Part shown: positions 34,869-47,484 of the stretch, one piece after another
Numbering within the stretch: position 1 is the first letter of the stretch
Layout of the letters: each line of letters starts with the position of its first letter
Assembly (NCBI GenBank): GCA_037501455.1
Contig: CM074855.1
Location: forward strand, 39,481,001-39,545,000
Length of the DNA stretch: 64,000 bases
From: Lantana camara
Lineage: Eukaryota > Streptophyta > Magnoliopsida > Lamiales > Verbenaceae
Direction of reading: 5' to 3'
The notes under the pieces: generated by a model
Seen by the model: only the letters and a program-made list of their open reading frames with translations
Databases searched by the model: none
Told to the model about the DNA's origin: nothing
Position numbers and translations under genes: made by a program

Positions 34869-36669
34869 TTGCTGCTGCTGTGTAACGGGTCGCGACCGTG
34901 ACCCCATTTTAGCCAAGTTTCGAGTTTTGAAAAATTGGAGAAAATTCGGCCAAAACTACTTGGTCGCGGCCGCAACTATTTTGTGAAGGTTTTTGGTCGA
35001 GCCCGCGACCCCTCCAGAAACTGCATTTTGTCCAACTTCGAACCAACGCCATTTTCACCTCGGTTTGAATTAGAAAACGTGCCATATAGCGTTGGAAAGG
35101 TCTATGTGTCTAGTTTCATATCCAATAAATAAAACTCAATTCCCACTTCTAGAATTAAAGATATTCCAGTTTTCCCTCAAAATGTACATTTTCTAAAATT
35201 GTCGGTTTTTGCCAAACTTCACCAAAACCTTTCATATTGCATTCTTTTCACTTCTTTGGCTCCCGTATGTGACCTATATGAATTATAAACTTGGTTTAGT
35301 GATAATTATATTCCTACTTGACATTCCTTGATTGTTATTGCATGATATATTGATTAGGGCATTATCGTGCGTCTTAAATGGTTCATGCGAGTCGAGTTTT
35401 ACGTACACTTGTCCTTGTTACACAGATCACATTCCCAGAGACGAGGAGCACACACCATAGTTATATCCTTGTTTTGATCGTCACAGGTGAGGTTTAATTT
35501 CTAGATATGTACACATATGGAACCCGTACAACCTCTACGTGATCTTTTAAGCCAAAATGTATGTATATCTATAATCTTTCTAAAACCTTAATGATAACAA
35601 GTGATCTCGTGATATAATGGACAATTGAGATATCGTGAATTGATTATGTTTTGGCGAGTAAAGCATGTTCACTTTGGGCCCTAGGGTAGTGTATGGAGTC
35701 ACCTGGGAAAGCAAGGGTTGGCGGGTAATCTGTACACTATCCTCATCGTTTTGGGATCCCTTCTGAATCCACTAGGAGGTTTGGTGGAGGAAGAATATTC
35801 CGTACGTGGGAGTCATGTTCCTAACGCACACCGTTATTGGATGACAGGGCCTTGCAATCCCCCATCACCCGGAGGAAGAAGGAGGCTGGGGACGGGTCCG
35901 GCACCACGGATTGTCCTCGGGTTATTGTCATAATTGTACTGATTGATTGTCTTGCTTGAATAAAATATGCATGAATGCACCATAATTGAACTGCATGATC
36001 ACCTATTGATTAATAACGCAAGCACGAATTGTACACAGTCGGAGTAAGGTTGGAGAATTGCCCTCACTCGCCGGGCCACTGATTGAACTAAATTGTAATT
36101 GATTGTATTGTTAAACTGGATAGTTGTAATCTTGGGCGAAGATTATTTCTTTTACTAACTTATATTGTTTCATTTCTAAAAGACTTTACCCGAGATTATA
36201 GCTTGCATGTTACTTGACTAATATTTATTTAAACCCCTCACTCAGTCTGTGGTAGACTGACACCTCACCCTTTTCAGGTACTTTCAGTGGCGTGCTAGGC
36301 GAGAGTCTAAGTCGTGTCTAGTTGTCGAGATGAGTCTAGTATTGCATTTTCATATTAAGGATATTTATGGATAAATTATGTTATTGTTATATAGACAATT
36401 GTTAGAGATGATAATGTGTTGATATGAAGTTGGAGGTTAACTCTTTTGGGATATTTGATATGTGCTAATGAAATTATTATGCTTCCGCTTTGAATTCCTC
36501 GACTTGGACTTGAATGGTTTGAGGGTTAGTCCCGCCTAGCTAGTGAGTTTTTTATTATTGTCACCCGTTCGCCATGAGTCCGGTTCATATATGGACTACC
36601 CATTTCATGTGTGAGCTAGACTTATGGTGCGGGGGTGTGGCATCTCGGCGTTCCGGGTGCTACATGTAA

Positions 36670-37599
36670 GATATCAAATAAATATTAACCCGCAAAAGGT
36701 GAAGGCAGTTTAGGAATATCACATATCAAACATAAAATTATCTCCGTATAAAATAACCTTAATTTGACTTAAAAAGTCCAAATCAAATAAGTCCCGAAAA
36801 CTAATATAATGTATCAAACGCATCCTTACTAAATGGGTGATGATACTTATATAATATTAGCAAAATCAACGTGCATTTCACGTTTATAATTAGTTTATTA
36901 GATAAGTTTAGTTATTATGTTTATTGAGTAAATTAAAATCTTAAAAGTACCTAATTTGATTAAACAAATATTATAAAATTTTTAATGAACCAATTTGATT
37001 TTGTAAAACTACACATACAAAAAAGCTTGTATTAAATCTCCCTTTCGAACTATATACGATGAGTAAAAATCCAAATTAGAGAAACATTCCAATAAAGAAA
37101 CAATCAAAATATATATGTGAAACTATATTACTGTATAAAAATAAAATATTTAAAGTGGATGATGTAAATGAAAAGACATATAAAAAATATGAATTAAAAT
37201 CTAAAAGATCATATAAAATACTATGTTACTTTATGTACTTTATTCCTTCCATTGTTTGATTTTCTTTAATATAATTTTTTATTTATTTTTTATTTTTTAT
37301 ATGAAGTTTTGAAGTGTCTCTTTGTTATAACTCGAAATGTAAAGGTTATTGCATTTTCTAAAGCAATCACCCTCTTCGGATTTGTATGTTAATGTATCGA
37401 ATTTTTTGCACGACTTTTACCATAAGAAAGATTTGTTTCCGGTGATGTTAGTCACTCCCTTAAAATAATAATATGTATCATGTATAGTAAAAAAAAATAT
37501 GACTAATATTATTTGTTTTACAATATTTGTACGTCCAATCACATCTCTTTTTCTCTAATATTGTTTTTTGTCCAACACGAAGCAACCCAATAGAGAAAG
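36670..37599. other. AT-rich unassigned DNA with possible Helitron relic
   Basis: No gene seen. ACGTG-CATTT-CACGT followed by TTATAATTAGT at about 36880-36905 resembles a decayed Helitron 3' end (hairpin plus CTAGT-like tail), but the terminal C is lost. Confidence 0.4.
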
Positions 37600-38515
37600 A
37601 GTAGCCTCAAGCTAAGACTCATTCAACTCCATTGGTGGACCATCCTAGAGCCCATAACAATTTTGAACCTTATGGCCTATCCTCACCAATTTATCCGCCA
37701 TTATGTTTCTTTTTCTCGAGATGTCCTCAATTTGAGCTTCCTAGGGCCTGAGGAGTAAATTTCGGCAATCAAATATTATTCATGGGTGCTCTTCATAATC
37801 CTTCTTTGCTATCCATGTCACCACCGTCTCCGAATCAATTTCCACATTAATCTCTAGAATGCGCCTCACCCAAGGTAGCTTTAATACCTCACATAAGTCC
37901 AATAACTTTGTCATTTTTGTTGGAACTCTACCAAGATTTATAGCATATCTTAGCATCCATCTTCCACTATCATCTCCAATGATGCCCCTAGTCAAAGCAT
38001 TATCGGTGTGGTTATAAAAGTTCCCATCTAAATCTAGTTTTACCCTTCTATTCTCGAGTTTAGTCCAAGACAACTCAACGCATGTTTTCTTTTGCCTGTA
38101 TTTAGTACAAAGGACATAGGTAACTCTTTTATGTGGTGAAGAGTGACATTTCTAGGTTGCATAATATTCTCATAGCTTCATCTGTTCCGTACTTTCGAAA
38201 GATTCCAGATGGTTGAGGTCAAGACAATCCACCCGGGACATTCTAGCAACATGTTGCTCTGGATTTTATTGTTAAAGCTCTCTTCTAGTCAGTCCGATCC
38301 TCACAATCCATGAAGATTTTGACCAACCTACATATCAACAATCTTGTTCCACACCTAGAGTGTAAACGGACAACTTCTCAGCACGTGATCCACATCTTCA
38401 CGCTTGTACCACAACTTATACAGTTATCGCTTTCCCCAAATTTTTGGTAATACTTCAATGCATTCGTGTGCAAGCTGTCATGTTTGCAAAGCCATAAAAA
38501 AATCTTAAACTTTTA
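37600..38515 (-). pseudogene. L1-type LINE ORF2 relic (zinc-binding and RNase H)
   Basis: On the minus strand, in order: KIFLWLCKHDSLHTNAL near 38500, KREDVDHVLRSCP and VWNKIV near 38400-38340 (the zf-RVT region of plant LINE ORF2), then RNase H at 38073-37780 with VKLDLDGNF, ILEINVEIDSETVVTWI and further down QIEDISRKRNIMADKLVRIG. Several stops and frame changes lie between. LINE RNase H removes template RNA during target-primed reverse transcription. RT and endonuclease are absent, as in a 5'-truncated, decayed insertion. Confidence 0.8.
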
Positions 38516-38828
38516 AAGGCAGGATATTTTCAAATTCATTTCTAGTATTTTCTCACATGTCTCATTTGATAGCATAAGTAGATTACAGGCTATTTTATAG
38601 GAGAAATTGTCTTTAGTTGTCCCAATCTAGTTTCCCTTATCTCCATTATCATGTCCCACAATTGGGATGCTAAGTATCTCATTGTAAAAGTTAATCCAAA
38701 TTAGTCTTACTCTGAATATGATTAGAACTGATAGCATTGCGCATAAAACACAAGAAGTAAGTTGCACTAACGGTGCCCGTGAAGTGCTCATGTCTTCTCC
38801 CTCTCCATTCACAAATTATGTTATTCCA

Positions 38829-40000
38829 TAATTCCTATATAGGATCTTTATATCAATATGAGAAATATAATGTAAATTAATTTGTTATCTTCTAATTTTT
38901 CAGATATCTCTTATTATAATAACATTAATTTTAAATGGTAGGCCTTGAAATGACAAAAATTAACAATTTATTTTACCAAATTTAATATAATTAATTAAAA
39001 TGCTCGAGGACTATACAAATACAATATCAAATTAAAAACTTATATATATTATCAAATTGTATTTTTCCTACTTTATATTGTTAAAAGAATTCTTCAATCA
39101 TAAAATATTTTATTATAAAACTCCTATATATGATCTTTGTATAAAAATGAGTGATACACACTTTAACAATATGTAATTGAAAACGTCCAATTGTCAAATT
39201 TATAACGTGAATTAATTTATTATCTTATAATTCATTCGACACCTCTTATTATCATAAGTATTTCAAATTGTAGGACTTAAATAAAAAAAAATGTGTAACT
39301 TATATTATCAAATTTGAATACAAGTAACTAATATATTAACACTAAAAAATTTTTGGTTGAACTACCTATAGTTTTTTTCTATAAATTAAAGGAGTCTTAA
39401 TTTTACTTTGCGAAAAAAATTCTATCTTAAATTAATAAGTATTTTTTTAATATTTTAAATTAATAATTTATAATAGGTATTTACATAATTATTTATAATT
39501 AAAAATTATTAACAAAATTATTATTTCGGCCCTCTTCTATGATTTTATTATTTTAAAATATTATTGTTCGTTCTGTGGTCAAATATGCATTCAACATACA
39601 TAATCTGATTTTCGTTAATGTGAAATGTGATTGTATTTGTAATTCTTATCCAACGTGTTAGCAAACATTGTGTTGCATTTAAGGAACATGATTTTATATA
39701 ACGGGAAACCAATCCAAAATACTTCGTACGCGAGAAATAATATATTTAAGAAACATGTTTTTTTACCTTCAATGAGATTAAAATTATATTTCTTTTCAAT
39801 TTTTATTGTTGAAGTAATTTTTTAATCATAAAACATATGATTATATCTATTCTATGTAGGATCTTTATATAAAAATTGAAAATACACACTTTAAACATCT
39901 CATTATAAAAATTTATAAAATGAATTAATTTATTATCTTCCAATTTTATGCATTTCTTATTATAACAAACATCTCAAATTATAGGCTTTAAAATTGAAAA
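38829..40000. repeat. Three diverged copies of an AT-rich ~170-bp unit
   Basis: Units near 38829, 39119 and 39851 share CCTATATAGGATCTTTATAT-like text, then AATTAATTTATTATCTT and CTTATTATAA blocks. The third copy runs into the Mutator-like element at 40001 and continues at 46176. 39330-39530 matches 46300-46500. Confidence 0.65.
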
Positions 40001-40201
40001 GAGCTAATTCCATACAACCCCCCTGTCTTTTAGGGTTTAGTGCACTTTGCCCCCCAACTTTTGAATCGGTGCGATTTTCCCCCTAACCTTTAAAATATAT
40101 TACACTTAACCCATTTCCGATGGAATCTTGGGCAATATTCTGCCGGAGTTCTTGAACAAAATTTTGACCTGATTTCTTGGGGGACAAACTTGTATAGATC
40201 G

Positions 40202-42975
40202 TGTAGCACCCCTTACAAGTGGAGGTGCCACACCCCCCGCACTATAGGTCAATCCACATACGAAATGGGCAATCCGTACATGAACTAACCTATAGCGAAC
40301 GGGTCACAATGCAATAAACGACAAGCTAGGCGGGACTAATGTATACATGCACGAGTGAAAGCGGAAGCATAAAATGTTCACTATCAAATATAATTATTAA
40401 ACATGTCACGACATTTCTCATTTACCAAGTCAAATATGATCCAGCTTTACATATCAATACATTATCATCTCCGAACATAAATAACAAGTAACTATAATAA
40501 TAGTTCTAAAGCGACAATAAACAATATGCACCGTGATTGACACGACTACATGGACTGGACTTGACACGACTCGACTCCCACCTAGCGTGCACCTGCAAGA
40601 ACCTGAAAGGGGGAGGCGTCAGTCTATGGAAGACTGAGTGAGGGGCATAGATATATATTAGCGCAGATAACATGCAAGTTATAACCTCGGCTAAGGTTTT
40701 GTAACTAAAATAATAATAACAATAATATAAGTGCCAGAATATCAAGAACTCGCCCGAGATTACAACTATCAGGTTTAACACGATAATCACGATTATTATA
40801 ACAATCAGTGGCCCTGGCGAGGGGCGTGCACGATCTCCAACCCAACCTCGACAGTGAACAAGAATTACCATTTCATTTAATTAGGTTATCTCACGATTCA
40901 TTATAGTGCACACGATCAATAACACGAAATTCTCCTTTCTCCAATGGTGGTGGGTTTTGTTCCTCCTGTGGTTGGACGGACAACCACCAGCTCTAAGACC
41001 AGCCCAACGCCCTCACTAAGGAGAACCTGGCCAGGAGAACGCATGTACCGAACCACCCACGATATCACGTTGCACGTTGGGAACATGACTCCCACGTACA
41101 GGACTTCTTCCTCCACCAAACCTCCTGGTGGATTCAGGGGGCATCCCCACGGTTTGAGAGAGGTGTGTGAGTTACCCGTCTGCCCTATGCTTTTCCGGTT
41201 GGCTCAAACACTCACCCTCGGACCCATAACACGATACACGATACATGATAATTCGCCAAACACGATCACGGTAACACGATAACACGATACATGGCTTTCT
41301 TGTAACACGATACACGACTTGATTGTAACACGATACACGAATTGATTATAACACGATACACGACTTGATTTCATAAACACGACTTGCTTTCAAAGAGCAC
41401 GGTTTACTTTTAAAGAACACGACTCGATAGTTTAGAAACAATTATCAGTATATATTTATATCTTTTGGCCCAAAAGTCACATGAGGTTATACAGGTTCTA
41501 AGTAGCTAGCAATTAAACCTCACCTGACAGGCGACACACGACTCGTGATTGCGTGAACGTGCTCATGCTCGACAATCTCCTCCCTGGCGAGTAACTGAAC
41601 GAGAAATGGAAACATACATGCATTCGTGAGACCAAACTCGATAATAGTACTAAGTACGACGCATGGCTTGATCAAGTACGAGACATCATCCAATAAACAA
41701 TGTAGCATAACAACATCTTGTTTTGACACGTAATTAATCATATAATAGCAATTTGGGGTCAAATAAGTCATCGGATCGAGGGGCTAAAAATGTAATTTTA
41801 TGCAGAAAGTTTCTGCACTTCCAGGAGCCTGGGAACGGCCGTTCCAGGTTTTAGTGCAAAATGGGAAGGGCCGTTCCCCAGTCCTGAAATGCTCCCCGAA
41901 GATGGGAACGGCCGTTCCCGTCTGTGAGATAAAGTGGGAACGGTCGTTCCCCTCGTCACCGCCTGCACATTATTCAAATTAATGGGAACGGCCGTTCCCC
42001 AATTACAAAGGGAACGGGAAGGGCCGTTCCCGTTGTACAGAAGATGCAAAAGCAGGGGAGAAGAACAGGGGAGGCAAGAAACCACCTCCAATCCTCAGCA
42101 AACTCACATAATTCAATTCCAAACATAATAATTCATGAAAGGAAATAAGTATACATGCTTAAAGTGCAATAAAACACAATACAAACACTTGTTTCATTCT
42201 TGATCATCTCAAACCATAAAATTTCAAGTTCATACATAAATCCATCATATATCATCAAATTCTCCAAGAATTCATGCATGATTCCAAGCTATGATCAATT
42301 ATTCATACTTCTTTCAACAAATAATCCATTTACCTCAAGAATTCTTAACCCTAGCTTCAAGAGATAAATTCCAAGAAATCATATAAATGATCATATATAC
42401 CTTGAGATGAAAATAAATGGAAGAAGATGATGAGTATGGATGCTTGAGCTTGAATCATGAATTTCCTAGCAAATTCTAGCTTGAAGATTAAGGATTTCTT
42501 TTCTTCTCTTTCATGGAGTTGGTTCGGTAGTCAAGGAAGCAAATAAGGTTTTGGCATGAAATGAAATGAAGCTTGTGGAAGAGATGCATATCATATACCG
42601 ATATATTTGGGGAAAATATGTAATATTTATGATCAAATCCTCCAAGTTTTATAAGTCATGCAATTAAGTATAAAAGGTTCGGAAAGTGATCAATTTAGTC
42701 CAAGAAGCTTTCATGCAATTTGGTCCTCACATTTAAAATAACGATCCATGAAAGACATATAACAATTAAAGCACGCTCGGGAATCAATTCACGTAACAAT
42801 TAAATTCAAATTATAAAATAATGTTCAAATTGATACATGCTTCACATAATCATATTGAATGATAATTTATATAATTTATCATAAAATGTTGGAATTTAAT
42901 AAACGAAAGGATTAAATAAATCCTAACTCTCGGAAAATCACACGTGTCGTACGTACCTGAAATTGGGGCGTTACA
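40202..42975 (-). mobile_element. Element C 3' LTR (left)
   Basis: 2,774 bp. Hairpin TCAGTCT-ATGGA-AGACTGA at 40619-40637, foldback arms near 40678 and 40760, GCTAGGCGGGA near 40325 pairing with TCCCACCTAGC near 40575. A tandem repeat built on AACACGATACACGA(C/A)TTGAT lies at 41271-41385. Confidence 0.88.
41822..42031. other. GGGAACGGCCGTTCCC palindrome array, C left LTR
   Basis: Six copies in 210 bp (about 41829, 41861, 41912, 41935, 41982, 42012), some perfect (GGGAACGGCCGTTCCC) and some with one arm change (GGGAAGGGCCGTTCCC). Confidence 0.92.
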
Positions 42976-43345
42976 AAGAGAACGATCATGATGATGTCTC
43001 CTATATCCAGGAGTATGCTCACGGTGAGGTCTATTTGGAGGCATCCTGTAACCGAAACACTAGATATGCATGTTGGATTAAGAAATGCCAATGAACAGAA
43101 TTGAGTTCATAAGATGCAAGTATAACACATAATTCAAGTAGTTCAGAATCAATTAATTAACAATGAATAGCAGGAATCAATGCAAGACACAGTTATCAAG
43201 TAATTTACTCAATTCAAGTAAGTTCGAGTAGCTCCAAGTAAGATACAAGATTCACAAATTACTAGTTAATCCTATGTCGTTCGACCTGGACTTGACACGA
43301 CACGAGAACCTCGGTTTTGTAACCGGGCTCTGATACCACCTTAGA
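42976..43345 (-). pseudogene. Element C interior: PBS, leader and 23-codon gag stub
   Basis: Minus strand: PBS TGGTATCAGAGC (43338-43327), leader, then an ATG at 43044 opening 23 codons rich in His and Arg (MPPNRPHREHTPG, RRHHHDRS). These resemble the N-terminus of A's gag (His/Arg-rich, 58251 on). The frame then runs directly into the 3' LTR. All of pol and most of gag are gone. Confidence 0.8.
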
Positions 43346-45725
43346 TGTAGCACCCCTTACACGTGGAGGTGCCACACCCCCGCACTATAGGTCAATCCAC
43401 ATACGAAACGGGTAATCCGTACATGAACTAACCTATAGCGAACGGGTGACAATGCAATACACGACAAGCTAGGTGGGATTAATATATACATGCGACAAGT
43501 GAAAACGGAAGCAAATGACAGTCATTCACATAGATACCTAATCAATACATAATAAGTACCACTTACTATCAATATATTATCATCTCCTAATATTCTATAC
43601 TTACTCAAATCTCCAAAATATGATAACACGTTCATAACATGATAACTAGAAAATTATATTCATGAACGGTACAATGCTAGACCCGTGAAATGCAAGACCT
43701 TACCAGACTCCCGCCTAGCGTGCACCTGCAAGAACCTGAAAGGTGGAGGCGTCAGTCTGTGAAGACCGAGTGAGGGGTAGAACATATATTAACACGATAA
43801 CATGCAAGTTATAACCTCGGGTAAGGTTTTATAACCAAAACTATCTGAATTAAAAATAATATATAGAACTCGCCCGAGATTACAACTATTCATCTCAAAC
43901 ATTTTATTCACTAACTGGCAATCATGCAATTCAATTACACTGCACACATATCAGTTTCATGCATTCAACTCCGTATACTCCATGGACTCCTTCACTCCAG
44001 CAACTCCATTACTCCAATAACTACATCACTCCAGTAACTACATCACTCCAGTAACTACATCACTCTATGAACTATATCACTCCATTAACGGGAAGGTTGT
44101 AAGCCTTCACCATTCAAAGTAACACAGTCACGGTTCAATCACGGCAACTTGGTAAACATGACATGTAACATGATACACGGCTTTCTTTCCAATAAACATG
44201 AATCAAGAGTTCGGAACAGTTATAAGTGTATACACTGTTTGGCCTGAAATCCACACAAAAGTTATATAATTCTATATAATTAGCAATTAAACCTCACCTT
44301 TACCGACAAAATACAAGCAAGTCACGGCCTACGGCCCTGTTCCTTGTCACGGGGATGCTGATCTGTGCAAGGAAGGTGTGTACACGTGAGACTTGACTCT
44401 AAATGAACTAAACATGACGAACGGCGGAAATGCAACGAGATGACGAGCAACATGCAATGTAGCATGAAAATATCTTGTTTCAGTACATATGGGATCATAT
44501 AATAGCAATTCGGGGTCAAAGAAGTCGTTGGATCGAGGGGCTAAAAATGTAATTTTATGCAGAATATTTTATTCTGCAATCCAGGTGGGAACGGCCGTTC
44601 CGGGTTCCCTTTGTAAATGGGAACGGTCGTTCCCATGAATCCCCAAAACGCACCAATGAATTCAATTTTAGAAATGCGCCTTAGCTGGGAACGGCCCTTC
44701 CGGCACGAAGGCCAAAATGGGAACGACCGTTCCCACGCTCGGCTGCCTAGTTGATTTAAAAGGTGGGAACGCCCGTTCCCGCAATGCCTTGAGGCTGGGA
44801 ACGGTCATTCCTAGTTCTGCAACTTACAGAAGCAGAGCAAAACAGGGGATGGCTACGGGAATGCATAACAACAACATCAAAATTCCATTTTCAATCAACA
44901 AAGTTATTTACTTCAGGAAATATGATGCATAAACATTCATAGAATAATAATATCACACTTAAACACATACAACATGCTATATCATCAAGATTTCCAAGGT
45001 TTTTAGCTCATGTTCATATTGATCATTCAAGCTTGATTTTCCATTAAATTCATGCACAAATCATGCCATAATTCATGATATGATCACATAATCATGCTTC
45101 CAACTCCAACTAACTCATCTAGTATATAATTCCTAAACCCTAGCTCAATCAAATATGCTCAAGATCACCAATTCATGCACAACCAACCTTGGAATGAAAG
45201 AAATGAAGAAGATGGAGGAAGAAGATGATCAAGCTTCCACTCTTGGAATATTTCTTGGAATTTCTTGATGAAATGAATGAAAATCACTTCTTTCCCTTTT
45301 CTTCTTGATACCGAGAGTGAAAGGAAGCAAGTTGGGGAAAATCTTGGATGAAATGAGAACAAGGAAGCTAGGAGATGAAATAACGATGCATCCCATTTTT
45401 GAAATGTGTGACTTACCCAATTTGCCAATTAATCCTTCAATTATTTAAGTCATGCAATGGCCTATGTAAGGTTTTGAGAAGTGATCAATTAAGTCCTTGA
45501 AATGTTGAGCAATTAAGTCCCCAAATTTAAAAGATGCGCAAGTAGGGACAATTTGGTAATTAAACACTCTCGGTGGTTGTTTTTCGTAATAATATTTTCA
45601 AGTCATGTGATAAATTCTAAATTTGATATGAATTCATATAATTTCACGAAAGTATAATAAAACATAATTTATAAAATTATATTATAAACATAAGGATTTA
45701 GTGAATGAAAAATCGGGGCGTTACA
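43346..45725 (-). mobile_element. Element C 5' LTR (right)
   Basis: 2,380 bp. Hairpin TCAGTCT-GTGA-AGACCGA (43752-43769, one mismatch). Tandem ~18-bp units containing ACTCCAGTAACTACATC at 43975-44092. Otherwise as the left LTR. Confidence 0.88.
44586..44816. other. GGGAACGGCCGTTCCC palindrome array, C right LTR
   Basis: Six copies (about 44588, 44619, 44688, 44719, 44763, 44796). Centres vary (GGCC, GGTC, GACC, GCCC) and flanks often extend the symmetry (ATGGGAACG...CGTTCCCAT). Confidence 0.9.
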
Positions 45726-46175
45726 GATCGACTGTCAAATGTAATGATATTATACATCAAACCAAAGCTCTCAAGGTAAGGAACACAATGATGGATTTGA
45801 AATCAAAATCCAAAAATCGACAAAGGGGAAATCAACAGTCATATGTGACAAATGATTGGAAAAGCTTTGCAGACGAATTCCAACTGCTTCCACCGTCTAA
45901 TTGGGTCGAATGAGGTATGAGTTTTGTTCGATTTGGAGAGAGGAACATGATGAGAGTGGTCTTGACTCTTGGGTCGTCATGACGGAAGAGAAATCGACCA
46001 TCAATTAATCTAGAGCGGAATATTCCCAGAATATTCTGCCGGAATAATGTAAAAGGGGTTAAGTGTAACATTTTTCAAAGGTTAATGGGAAAATTGCACC
46101 AATTCAAAGATTTGGATGCAAAGTGCACTAAACCCCAAAGAATAGGGGGTGGTTTGAAATTACCCCAATTGAAAA

Positions 46176-46634
46176 AATTAACTCAAATTACAAGATTTGA
46201 ATATGGTTAAACAATATATTAGTTTTAAAAAAAATTCTTGTTGAGCTCTCTCTCTTTCTCTCTCTATATATATTTAATTTATTAGTTTAAAAGTATTCTT
46301 GTTGAACTATTTTTTTTTCCCTTAAATTGAGGGAGTTTTAATTCTATTTCATGAAGGGTTCTATTTTAATTTAATAAGTATTTTTTCATATATGTAAATT
46401 AATATTTTATATCACGTATTTACACAATTATTTTCACCAAAAAAAAAAAAATGTATTGACATAATTATCTCTCACTAAAAATTATTAACAAAGTTTTAAT
46501 TAGGGTATTTTGGGCAATCAACATTTTCTAAGAAACTAAAAACTGTATTCATATTTTTATAATATATATAGATATAGATATATAGATAGTAATTAGTATA
46601 AATTGTAAACAGAATCACATCCTACCTTTGGGAT
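46176..46634. other. AT-rich repeat DNA continuing from 40000
   Basis: Resembles 39270-39530, so it is the host repeat interrupted by MITE 1. Contains a short (TC)n at 46247-46265 and a (GATATA)n-like run near 46565-46590. No gene. Confidence 0.6.
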
Positions 46635-46643
46635 TTATAATTA

Positions 46644-47445
46644 GGAAAAAATATAATTTTGGTCTAGTAAATTTGTAATTTTTGTAATTTAATCCTGTCT
46701 ATTTTAAGATTTACGATTAAGTCCTGTAAGTTCGTAATTTTGACAATTTCGATTCTATTCATTTCGAAATGTGCAATTAAGTCCTATAAGTTCTAAAATT
46801 TTGCAATTTATATCCGATTTTCTCAGAAAAATTTATTACTTGCCAGAGTTGGCCACGTGACCCATTTCTTTGCTGACTTGGCAGGATAACATGGTAAAAG
46901 TATTTGACTTGTATAAAAAAATTATTATACATGTGGTGTATCTAATAAAAGAAAATTTAAATAAAAATATATAATTATATTTGAGTGAAAATATCATGTC
47001 GTCCGGCGGATCCTATAAGAAGGTGACTCGCTTAGACAGCCGACTTCTTTTCAGTAGCAAAGAATAGTCAAATCAACCCAACTAGCTGGTTAATCTCAGA
47101 GATCTTATCGGCCAGAAAATCGAAAAAGGACAACTATGGTCCTACGAAAATCTCTACGTACTTGTTCCAGTCCAGGACAAGTGAGATCCTCAAGTTTGCG
47201 TGCGTGGAGCAGTTCAAATGAACAAAAATCTGTCTCGATCTGAATTCAGGCACGACCCGCGCCGTCTAAATCAAACATAAATTGTAAAAATTTTAGAACT
47301 CACATGATTTAATTGCAAATTTTGAAACCGGATAGGACCAAAATTGCCAAAATTATAAACTTACAGGACTTAATTGTAAATTTTGAAACGAATAGGACTA
47401 AATTGCTAAAATTACAAACTTACATGACCAAATTTGCATTTTGAC
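46644..47445. mobile_element. Mutator-like MITE 2
   Basis: 802 bp with ~170-bp inverted ends built from a repeated motif (CAATTTAGTCCTATTC, CAATTAAGTCCTGTAAG) and flanked by the 9-bp duplication TTATAATTA (46635-46643, 47446-47454). No transposase. The middle (46990-47270) is non-repetitive and could be captured sequence, but no gene is recognised. Confidence 0.85.
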
Positions 47446-47484
47446 TTATAATTATATTATTATGTGTTAATATTTGCAGCAAAA

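Larger units (their letters stand above)
12924..36664 (+). mobile_element. Element B: non-autonomous gypsy-like LTR retrotransposon, complete, with two nested insertions
   Basis: Bounded by TGTAACGCCCCGG at 12924 and GGGTGCTACA at 36664 and flanked by the 5-bp duplication TGTAA (12919-12923 and 36665-36669). Without the nested S and E insertions it is about 8.6 kb: LTRs of about 2,668 and 2,683 bp around a 3.27-kb interior with PBS and polypurine tract but no recognisable gag or pol. This fits a LARD-type element mobilised in trans. The LTRs differ at roughly 1-1.5% of positions by eye plus small indels, so it is moderately young. The LTR module and the 3' hairpin resemble element A, suggesting A-like proteins as helpers (inference). 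Confidence 0.9.
22495..36664 (+). mobile_element. Element B 3' LTR (interrupted by element E)
   Basis: Pieces 22495-23386 and 34874-36664 match the 5' LTR. It is split by E with the duplication TTGCT (23382-23386, 34869-34873). The palindrome cluster recurs at 34887-35010 with one arm mutated (GGTCGAG). Confidence 0.9.
40202..45725 (-). mobile_element. Element C: minus-strand gypsy-like element with nearly all the interior deleted
   Basis: Bounded by TGTAGCACCCC (40202) and CGGGGCGTTACA (45725) with TSD GATCG (40197-40201, 45726-45730). LTRs of 2,774 and 2,380 bp flank an interior of only 370 bp. The LTRs belong to the same broad family as A (same ends and GGGAACGGCCGTTCCC arrays) but differ from each other by several percent plus indels, so the insertion is old or the LTRs were exchanged. 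Confidence 0.88.
40001..46166. mobile_element. Mutator-like MITE 1, split by element C
   Basis: Inverted ends of ~150 bp: GAGCTAATTCCATACAACCC from 40001 and, reversed, GGGGTAATTTCAAACCACCC from 46166, both followed by GGGTTTAGTGCACTTTG. Flanked by the 9-bp duplication AATTGAAAA (39992-40000, 46167-46175). Without C it is about 640 bp, too small for a transposase. Confidence 0.85.

Noticed and set aside
38627..38812. 61-codon minus-strand frame next to the LINE relic
   Set aside because: Could be more decayed LINE ORF2, but no motif could be matched.
40506..41282. Open frames of 112-121 codons on both strands in C LTR
   Set aside because: They overlap each other and the LTR structural module; no protein features.
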